Positions 43,919 through 49,682 of a stretch of 49,682 nucleotides of DNA are shown one piece after another. The stretch is from Lachnospiraceae bacterium. Its GTDB lineage: Bacteria > Bacillota > Clostridia > Lachnospirales > Lachnospiraceae. A program made the position numbers and the translations under genes. Each line of letters starts with the position of its first letter. Within the stretch, counting starts at the first letter, position 1. The stretch is from the NCBI GenBank assembly GCA_900753685.1, contig CAAEAB010000181.1, positions 1 to 49,682 on the forward strand, written 5' to 3'. The notes under the pieces were generated by a model. It saw nothing but the letters and a program-made list of their open reading frames with translations. It had not been told where the DNA came from and did not search any database.

Positions 43919-45535
43919 CTACTCCTTTACTTTATCAAATTTATAAACATGGCAGACGAACAAGGCCGAATTTTCACAGGCGAGGAACGCCTCAATCGTC
44001 TCATCCATCTTTGACATATCCCGCAAATGGAAATAGTCCATATCATAGGCCTCTGCGATTTTTTTCAGATTCGGAATGTCCCCCAGCTGTACCGCAATAT
44101 AATTCTCATGATAATTATTATACTGATACTCCCGCACAAGTCCGAGATACATGTTTTTCAAAATAATGATTTTCAGTTTTATACCGTTTTGAAGCATCGT
44201 ACCTAGCTCATTCATAGACATCTGGAAGGATCCGTCGCCGCATACGGCCACAACCTGCCGTTTTGGCTCCGCCATCTTCGCCCCCAGGGCGGCCGGTATG
44301 GAATACCCCATCGTGCCGAAGCCTCCCGTCGTCAAAAAGCGGCCTCTTTTCATGACATAGTTATCGGCCGACCAGAGCTGATTCTGTCCTACGTCCGCCA
44401 CATAAACGGCGTCTTCATCCATACGCTCCGTCAAGTGCTCAACAAACAGGCACGGATTGATAAAGCCTTCATGGAACGTCCGGTAATCCACACAATTCAC
44501 CTTCACATTTCTCAGCCGTTCAACCCACTCTTTAAAAGAGACTTTCATATCGTATTCCATCAGACTTTCAAAAATAAGCCGGGCGTCGCCCACCAACGGA
44601 ATCGTCGGTCCGATATTCTTTCCAATCTCAGCCGAATCAATATCAATGTGTATGATCAGTCGGTCCTGTTCTAATTTGGATAATGCGCCGATGGAACGGT
44701 CATTCACTCTGGCTCCAACGATAATGAGCAAATCGCTCTCAGCAACGGCCTGATTGGCGTAGGGTTTACCATTCGTTCCAAGCATTCCGAAAAATAACGG
44801 ATGGCGTTTCGGCATACTGCCCACTCCCATCATGGTTGTAACGACCGGAATACTGTACTTCTCGCAAAACTCCTGGATCACCGGCTCCGCATGTCCGAGA
44901 ATAACGCCACCGCCGGCACAAATTAAAGGTCTCTTTGCCTTTTCAATGGCTTCAACCACTTTCTTTATCTGAACAATATGTCCCTTTACTTTCGGTTTAT
45001 AGCCCCGGATAGAGATTTCTCCCGCTTCCTCATAGTCTAACTGCTGATTTTGAACGTCTATCGGTACATCAATCAAAACCGGACCCTGGCGTCCTGTGGA
45101 TGCTATATAAAAAGCCTCTTTAAAAACCCTCGGTATATCCCGGACATCCTTGACAAGATAACTATATTTCACAAAGGGCTCACAGGCACCGGTAATATCC
45201 GCTTCCTGAAAAACGTCCTTTCCAAGAAGTCGGGTCGATACCTGTCCCGTAATGGCAATCATCGGTATGCTGTCTGCATAGGCTGTGGCAATTCCGGTAA
45301 TCAGGTTCGTCGCCCCCGGTCCGGATGTGGCCACACATACTGCCGGTTTTCTCGTGACGCGGGCGTACCCGCTGGCCGCATGGGCCGCATTTTGTTCCTG
45401 CCGAACTAAAACACTTTGAATCTTTGAATCATACAGGCTGTTATAAAAGGGTGCAATCGCTACCCCCGGATAGCCAAATACCACGTTGATCCCTTGAGCT
45501 TCCAAACACTTTACCATGGCATCTGCACCTGTCAT
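43919..45535 (-). CDS. ilvB: acetolactate synthase large subunit
   Basis: ThDP/FAD enzyme that condenses two pyruvates to acetolactate, or pyruvate with 2-ketobutyrate, in branched-chain amino-acid synthesis. The catalytic glutamate is E47 in VRQEQNAAHAASGYAR; the ThDP-binding motif is GDGSFQMSMNELGTMLQNG; the FAD region contains GVGSMPKRHPLFFGMLG. At 538 residues it is slightly shorter than most. Pairing with ilvN supports the anabolic AHAS role over catabolic AlsS. The 80 bases upstream hold no T-box. Confidence 0.95.
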   Translation of the reverse strand: MTGADAMVKCLEAQGINVVFGYPGVAIAPFYNSLYDSKIQSVLVRQEQNAAHAASGYARVTRKPAVCVATSGPGATNLITGIATAYADSIPMIAITGQVSTRLLGKDVFQEADITGACEPFVKYSYLVKDVRDIPRVFKEAFYIASTGRQGPVLIDVPIDVQNQQLDYEEAGEISIRGYKPKVKGHIVQIKKVVEAIEKAKRPLICAGGGVILGHAEPVIQEFCEKYSIPVVTTMMGVGSMPKRHPLFFGMLGTNGKPYANQAVAESDLLIIVGARVNDRSIGALSKLEQDRLIIHIDIDSAEIGKNIGPTIPLVGDARLIFESLMEYDMKVSFKEWVERLRNVKVNCVDYRTFHEGFINPCLFVEHLTERMDEDAVYVADVGQNQLWSADNYVMKRGRFLTTGGFGTMGYSIPAALGAKMAEPKRQVVAVCGDGSFQMSMNELGTMLQNGIKLKIIILKNMYLGLVREYQYNNYHENYIAVQLGDIPNLKKIAEAYDMDYFHLRDMSKMDETIEAFLACENSALFVCHVYKFDKVKE

Positions 45536-45615
45536 TCTTCTTCACCCCCATAATAATAGATAGATACTATATATATTAATTCAAAATTCGCTTTCATTCA
45601 ACACCAAATTCATCA

Positions 45616-46206
45616 TCAAAGGCCCATTTTTTCCATTTCATCACGAATCTGGCTTTCACAGGAACGCATGGCAAAAATCGTTTTTTCGAATAATTCATTC
45701 AGATCCCATACAAGGCGCTCTGCCCCCTGTCGGATCACATCCCTCGAGCAGCCGGCCGCAAACCGCTTATCCTTGAATTTCTTTTTCACGCTGGACACTT
45801 CCATATCCATCACACTTTTCGACGGACGCATTAACGCCGCCGCGCCGATGAGTCCCGTCAACTCATCTGCTGCGAACAATATTTTTTCCATCTCATGCTT
45901 GGGTTCCAGATCACAACAAATACCATAACCATGGCTGCATATGGAATAAATCATATCCTCTCCCACGCCGGCCTCTCGTAAAAGCTCCGGCGCTTTGATG
46001 CAATGCTCCTCCGGATACAGTTCAAAATCGATATCATGAAGCAGTCCGACAATCCCCCAATAATCTTCCTCTTCGCCATAGCCCGATTCCTTTGCATACC
46101 AACGCATCGTTCCCTCCACCGTTAAACCATGCTGAATGTGGAAGGCTTCCTTATTATATTTCTGAAGCAAAGCCAATGCTTCCTCCCTACTGATCCTACT
46201 TTTCAC
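45616..46206 (-). CDS. HD-domain hydrolase
   Basis: A 196-residue metal-dependent phosphohydrolase-type protein. The HD pair is H57-D58 in GIVGLLHDIDFE, with further ligands likely in HCIKAPELL and FAADELTGLIGAA. The start is a GTG at 46206 after GAGGTAAGGAAG. The substrate is unknown; stand-alone proteins of this kind act on nucleotides or other phosphate esters. It lies 12 bases after the nitroreductase gene and is probably in its transcript. Confidence 0.85.
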   Translation of the reverse strand: MKSRISREEALALLQKYNKEAFHIQHGLTVEGTMRWYAKESGYGEEEDYWGIVGLLHDIDFELYPEEHCIKAPELLREAGVGEDMIYSICSHGYGICCDLEPKHEMEKILFAADELTGLIGAAALMRPSKSVMDMEVSSVKKKFKDKRFAAGCSRDVIRQGAERLVWDLNELFEKTIFAMRSCESQIRDEMEKMGL

Positions 46207-46218
46207 GCTTCCTTACCT

Positions 46219-46743
46219 CTATTTCTCCCATGGAGTACCATATGTATCTAAAAACACCTGATCTTCAAGATACCGCTCAATAGCCGGACGTTCCTTTGTC
46301 GGTTCGCCCAGGGCCACGATGCCCAAAGGTTCCACACCCTCCGGCAGTTTACATATCTCCTTTAAGCAGGCAATACGGTCCGGTTTCGGATGAACACCAA
46401 GCCAGAGGGAGCCCAGGCCCAAATCTGTTGCTTCAAGAAGCATATTTTCCATAGCCGCGGAGCAATCCTGAATCCACCATCCCTGTCCCGGGTCCTGTTC
46501 TTTTGACAAATCCGCGCAGACAAGAATTGCCGCCTGAGCTGTTTTCATCGCAAAGGCGTTCACATGGACTTCGGAAAATGTCTTATAAATCTCCGGGTCC
46601 CGCAAAACGATAAATACCCATTCCCGACTGTTTTTCGCGCTCGGAGCCGCCATGCCCGCCCGTATAATCTGCCGGACCTGCGCATCGCTGACCGGTTTTT
46701 CCGTATATTTCCGAACACTTCGCCGTTTAAAAATTGTTTCCAT
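46219..46743 (-). CDS. nitroreductase family FMN oxidoreductase
   Basis: A dimeric flavoenzyme that reduces nitro compounds or quinones with NAD(P)H; the natural substrate is unknown. Family motifs are RRSVRKYTEKPVSDAQVRQII (FMN contact), GMAAPSAKNSREW and GLGSLWLGVHP; 174 residues. I use the ATG at 46743 (METIFKRRSVRK) with GGAGGTG upstream; the longer frame from 46794 would add 17 hydrophobic residues that overlap the promoter. Confidence 0.9.
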   Translation of the reverse strand: METIFKRRSVRKYTEKPVSDAQVRQIIRAGMAAPSAKNSREWVFIVLRDPEIYKTFSEVHVNAFAMKTAQAAILVCADLSKEQDPGQGWWIQDCSAAMENMLLEATDLGLGSLWLGVHPKPDRIACLKEICKLPEGVEPLGIVALGEPTKERPAIERYLEDQVFLDTYGTPWEK

Positions 46744-46765
46744 AAAAAACACCTCCATTACTATT

Positions 46766-46794
46766 ATTATCAAATAGTATACCTTCTCCTTCAA
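46766..46794 (-). promoter_or_regulatory. sigma-A promoter for the nitroreductase-HD unit
   Basis: Minus-strand TTGAAG (46789-46794, four of six), 17-base spacer, GATAAT (46766-46771, five of six), just before the ribosome site of the nitroreductase gene. Confidence 0.65.
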
Positions 46795-46820
46795 CTTTTG
46801 TCTATGCTTCTCTCTCCTTC

Positions 46821-48128
46821 TTATAATACAGCTTTAAATGCCTCTTCAAGATCTTCGATAATATCATCAATATTTTCTGTTCCGATGGAGAGACGAATGG
46901 TATTTGGCTTGATTCCCTGGTCAAGCAATTCCTCCTCGGTGCACTGGCTGTGAGTCGTTGTCGCCGGATGAATGACAAGGGATTTTACGTCTGCTACATT
47001 GGCCAGCAGTGAAAACAGTTCCAGATTGTCAATAAAGTCTTTTGCTTTCTGCGCATCGCCTTTAATTTCAAAAGTGAAGATGGAGCCGCCGCCATTTGGG
47101 AAATACTTCTTATATAATGCCTGCTGCTCGGGATCTTTCGATATGGACGGATGATTCACCCTTTCAACTTGCGGATGATTTCTCAAATATTCTACAACCT
47201 TTAAGGCATTCTCCACATGACGCTCTACACGAAGAGATAGGGTTTCAAGTCCCTGAAGGAAGATAAAAGCATGAAACGGCGAAAGTGTTGCGCCGGTGTC
47301 ACGAAGCAAAATCGCACGGATTTTTGTGACAAAGGCCGCCGCTCCGACAGCTTTTGTAAAGCTAATTCCATGATAACTTGGATTTGGTTCAGTTAATGAA
47401 GGAAATTTTCCACTGGCTTCCCAATCAAACTTTCCACTATCAATAATGACGCCGCCGATGGTCGTTCCATGACCGCCGATAAACTTTGTTGCAGAATGAA
47501 CGACAATATCTGCGCCGTATTCAATCGGCCGAACAAGATACGGTGTGGCAAAGGTATTGTCCACAACTAATGGAATGTTATGGGCATGGGCAATATTTGC
47601 AATTTTCTCAATATCGACCACATCTGAATTCGGATTTCCCAAAGTTTCTATATGAATCCCCTTCGTATTTTCCTGAATAGCCGCTTCAATTTCTTCATAA
47701 TTAAATGGATCAACAAAAGTTGTTGTAATACCGTACTGCGGCAGAGTATGGGCCAGAAGATTATATGTACCGCCGTAAATATTTTTTGCAGCCACAATAT
47801 GATCGCCTGCCTGAGCCAGATTCTGAATAGTATAGGAAATGGCCGCTGCACCGGAAGCTACCGCCAGGACTGCGACGCCACCCTCCAGAGCTGCAACACG
47901 CTGTTCAAATACATCCTCCGTCGGATTTGTCAGACGCCCGTAAATGTTTCCTGCATCGGCTAAACAGAAACGTGCCGCCGCATGATCGCAGTTTCTAAAC
48001 ACATAGGAGGATGTCTGATAAATCGGTACGGCCCGCGCATCGGTTACCGGATCCGGCTGTTCCTGTCCAACATGTAACTGTAACGTTTCAAATTTTAAAT
48101 TTCTTTCTGCATAGGATTTCTTTGCCAT
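46821..48128 (-). CDS. metY: O-acetylhomoserine sulfhydrylase (homocysteine synthase)
   Basis: PLP enzyme that makes homocysteine from O-acetylhomoserine and sulfide; some members also act on O-acetylserine. The 435-residue length and N-terminal NLKFETLQLHVGQEQPDP mark the MetY branch rather than MetB/MetC. The PLP lysine is K215 in HSATKFIGGHGT; the R-L-T-NPT segment (YGRLTNPTEDVFEQR) is present. Its promoter carries a probable sulfur-responsive operator. No SAM riboswitch precedes it. Confidence 0.94.
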   Translation of the reverse strand: MAKKSYAERNLKFETLQLHVGQEQPDPVTDARAVPIYQTSSYVFRNCDHAAARFCLADAGNIYGRLTNPTEDVFEQRVAALEGGVAVLAVASGAAAISYTIQNLAQAGDHIVAAKNIYGGTYNLLAHTLPQYGITTTFVDPFNYEEIEAAIQENTKGIHIETLGNPNSDVVDIEKIANIAHAHNIPLVVDNTFATPYLVRPIEYGADIVVHSATKFIGGHGTTIGGVIIDSGKFDWEASGKFPSLTEPNPSYHGISFTKAVGAAAFVTKIRAILLRDTGATLSPFHAFIFLQGLETLSLRVERHVENALKVVEYLRNHPQVERVNHPSISKDPEQQALYKKYFPNGGGSIFTFEIKGDAQKAKDFIDNLELFSLLANVADVKSLVIHPATTTHSQCTEEELLDQGIKPNTIRLSIGTENIDDIIEDLEEAFKAVL

Positions 48129-48181
48129 AACTTACCTCTTTCCGCAGTCTGTTTTCTGCTATATTGATATTATATAATTCC

Positions 48182-48227
48182 TACCTAATTACAAGGTAAT
48201 TATAGCACACTTCTATACCCCCGTCTA
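48182..48227 (-). promoter_or_regulatory. metY promoter with Rrf2/CymR-like operator
   Basis: The minus strand has TAGACG (48222-48227), a 17-base spacer and TATAAT (48199-48204). Directly after the -10 lies TACCT-N7-AGGTA (48182-48198), within a run that on the plus strand reads AATTCCTACCTAATTACAAG. ATTCCTAC followed by AATT resembles the operator of CymR, the cysteine-metabolism repressor of Bacillus and Staphylococcus. The site covers the start point, so repression is the likely effect. No CymR gene is in the window. Confidence 0.6.
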
Positions 48228-48280
48228 ATAAGAAATACTGTGAGCTAGTTATAGGTTTTGCCTTTAACTTGCAGCTATTT

Positions 48281-49081
48281 TTAATCATCTATGGCGCTTT
48301 TTGTATGTGCCACATAGATTTCCCGAATCGCCGGAAACTCTCCAAGCCCCCGAATCACACATTCAACCTCGTATCCCTCCGCTTCAAAACGCTGCTTCCA
48401 GGAATCTTCCTCCTCTCCGGCCATATCATTGTGGGCATGGTCTCCGGCTACCACCATCAACGGCTGAAGTACCACCCTTTTATAATCCTTCTTTTCCGAG
48501 GTCTGAACAATCAAATCTTCCAGGGTCGGCGCCGCTTCGACGGTTCCGATATAATAATTTCTGTAGCCCGCCTCCATCATTTCTTTCTGAAGTCTGGGAT
48601 AAACGGCATTTGCATCCGCTCCGGTTCCATGTCCCATAAAGCAGATCGCCGTATTCCCGTCATCATATTCCGCCGTCATTGAGACAATCGCTTTAATAGC
48701 TGCCCGAAAATCTTCATCCGATGACAGCAGCGGCGCCGCGATCTTAAACCGTCCAAACTTATTCCGATAACCTTCCAGATCCCTTATCAACTCCATATAT
48801 TCAAATCCATCCATTAAATGTGTCGGCTGTACAATCAATGTTTGAACCCCGTCAGCCACCGCCTTCGCCGCCGCCTCTTTCACATTATCAATTTCTATTC
48901 CGTCCCGCTTCTTCAATTTGTTAATAATCATCTGACTGGTAAACGCCCGGCGCACCTCATAATCCGGATAAGCCTCCCCTATCGCATTTTCAATCGCGCC
49001 GATCGTCAGTTCCCGGCTTTCATTATAGCTCGTCCCAAAACTTACAACCAATATTGCCTGCTTCACTCTTTTTCTCTCCAT
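48281..49081 (-). CDS. cbiK: sirohydrochlorin cobaltochelatase
   Basis: Inserts cobalt into sirohydrochlorin in the anaerobic cobalamin pathway. The class II chelatase has metal-site residues H151 (FMGHGTGADAN), E182 (TVEAAPTLED) and H215/H217 (VAGDHAHNDMAG). The 266-residue length fits the CbiK branch. Two starts are possible: ATG at 49081 with no ribosome site, or GTG at 49066 after GGAGAG. It stands apart from other cob/cbi genes and no cobalamin riboswitch is seen upstream. Confidence 0.92.
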   Translation of the reverse strand: MERKRVKQAILVVSFGTSYNESRELTIGAIENAIGEAYPDYEVRRAFTSQMIINKLKKRDGIEIDNVKEAAAKAVADGVQTLIVQPTHLMDGFEYMELIRDLEGYRNKFGRFKIAAPLLSSDEDFRAAIKAIVSMTAEYDDGNTAICFMGHGTGADANAVYPRLQKEMMEAGYRNYYIGTVEAAPTLEDLIVQTSEKKDYKRVVLQPLMVVAGDHAHNDMAGEEEDSWKQRFEAEGYEVECVIRGLGEFPAIREIYVAHTKSAIDD

Positions 49082-49121
49082 CTTTTATTTTACATTTAGT
49101 TATTGCTAATATAGCGCACAT

Positions 49122-49682
49122 TTACATAGAAATCCAGCCAAATACATTGGCCACTGAACTGATTAATATGATAACTACAAATATCGGACAAAGGTATTTT
49201 ATCATAAAATTAAAGACTTTTCTTCGTTTAAATGCCGCGCCATTTTTTTGAACCTCTTCAGCAATCTGGTCCGTTCCAATAACACGAACCACCAGCAGAC
49301 ATGTGGCCAGAGCCGCAATCGGCATCATCACCGAGTTGGTTAGGAAATCAAAAAAGTCGAGAAACGGCATCCCGATAATCTTTATGAAGGCCAGTGGACC
49401 GTAGCCAAGAGATGAGAGCGTTCCCAGTACAAGAATAATCAAGCCGACAACCGCCGTCGCCTTGTTCCGGTCCCAGTTTAGTTCATCTTCAAAAGTAGCC
49501 ACCGCACTTTCTGTCAATGCAATCGCGCTGGTTAGCGCGGCAAAAAGAACCAGCATAAAAAACAAAATTCCCATGGCACTTCCAAAACCCATACTTTCAA
49601 ATACCTTAGGAATTGTCATAAACATAAGCGCCGGCCCGGCTTGCAGCGCTTCCGGATTGCCGCCGGAAAAGGCAAAAACCGC
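49122..49682 (-). CDS. sodium:neurotransmitter symporter family protein, C-terminal part
   Basis: Only the last 187 residues are in the window; the frame is open to base 49682, so the 5' part lies outside. It is the C-terminal half of a LeuT-fold (SNF) sodium-dependent transporter, with FESMGFGSAMGILFFMLVLFAALTSAIALTESAVA and further helices ending in a short tail. Bacterial members carry amino acids such as tryptophan or leucine. The substrate cannot be told. It lies 40 bases upstream of cbiK without clear relation. Confidence 0.88.
   Translation of the reverse strand, partial: AVFAFSGGNPEALQAGPALMFMTIPKVFESMGFGSAMGILFFMLVLFAALTSAIALTESAVATFEDELNWDRNKATAVVGLIILVLGTLSSLGYGPLAFIKIIGMPFLDFFDFLTNSVMMPIAALATCLLVVRVIGTDQIAEEVQKNGAAFKRRKVFNFMIKYLCPIFVVIILISSVANVFGWISM

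Noticed and set aside
45536..45615. T-box leader for ilvB-ilvN
   Set aside because: Only 80 bases lie upstream, too short for a T-box, and no TGGNACCGCG-type sequence is present.
48129..48280. SAM riboswitch before metY
   Set aside because: The leader is about 65 bases after the likely start and lacks the conserved stem set; the palindrome there fits a protein operator better.
49082..49121. Cobalamin riboswitch before cbiK
   Set aside because: Only 40 bases separate cbiK from the upstream transporter gene, and no B12-box is present.
1..49682. CRISPR array, tRNA, rRNA, insertion sequence or prophage
   Set aside because: No regular spaced repeats, cloverleaf sequences, rRNA signatures, transposase motifs or phage structural genes were seen on either strand.

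Overview
The window looks like a stretch of chromosome from an anaerobic low-GC Gram-positive bacterium of the class Clostridia, most likely Lachnospiraceae. The evidence is the S10-spc-alpha ribosomal order ending rpsM-rpsK-rpsD-rpoA-rplQ, followed by ecfA1-ecfA2-ecfT-truA-rplM-rpsI; a KOW-domain gene between map and infA; a zinc-ribbon S14; a DUF5685-type gene; VPKTG-anchored surface proteins; and fermentation enzymes (4-hydroxybutyryl-CoA dehydratase, propionate-type CoA-transferase). This placement is inferred from gene content, not from a database search.

Layout. (1) 1-3340 is a disturbed edge: a beta-helix surface-protein gene that has lost its 5' end and runs off the window, then two AT-rich orphan ORFs and a tandem repeat. 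(2) 3351-24260, all on the minus strand, is the ribosomal superoperon. It starts at a strong promoter near 24230 with a structured leader before rpsJ and runs to rplQ, where there is a terminator. The energy-coupling-factor transporter genes and truA follow, then rplM-rpsI with their own consensus promoter and a terminator at 3351. Two internal spacers of about 230 nt (rpmJ-rpsM and rpsH-rplF) are unusually long, and the second is packed with hairpins. (3) 24286-25673 holds three small orphan genes, two of them membrane proteins. (4) 25773-28975 is a compact sigma-54 circuit: a PAS/AAA+/Fis activator gene, palindromic candidate activator sites, a near-consensus -24/-12 promoter, and abfD. (5) 29018-33002 is a large cell-wall-anchored LRR/Ig-like surface protein whose frame is broken twice by apparently compensating one-base indels. 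(6) 33168-35909, on the plus strand, carries an rRNA-type methyltransferase, a CoA-type Nudix hydrolase, a small orphan and a HAD nucleotidase. (7) 35990-49682, minus strand again, carries a CoA-transferase with nested half-sites in its promoter, a five-gene unit (threonine aldolase, greA, zinc-ribbon membrane protein, DUF5685, J-domain), a TetR/radical-SAM pair, ilvB-ilvN, an HD hydrolase, a nitroreductase, metY with a probable Rrf2/CymR-type operator, cbiK, and the end of a sodium:neurotransmitter-type symporter.

Functional picture. The core is growth-linked translation and export (30 ribosomal proteins, SecY, Map, Adk, IF-1, RNA polymerase alpha). The flank is fermentative and amino-acid metabolism. 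AbfD and the CoA-transferase could both serve a 4-hydroxybutyrate to crotonyl-CoA/butyrate route, though they are 8.7 kb apart and the other pathway genes are not here. No rRNA, tRNA, CRISPR array, intact insertion sequence or prophage was seen. The best candidates for something undescribed are the structured rpsH-rplF spacer, the rpsJ leader fold, the sigma-54/abfD circuit and the tetR/radical-SAM regulatory region.
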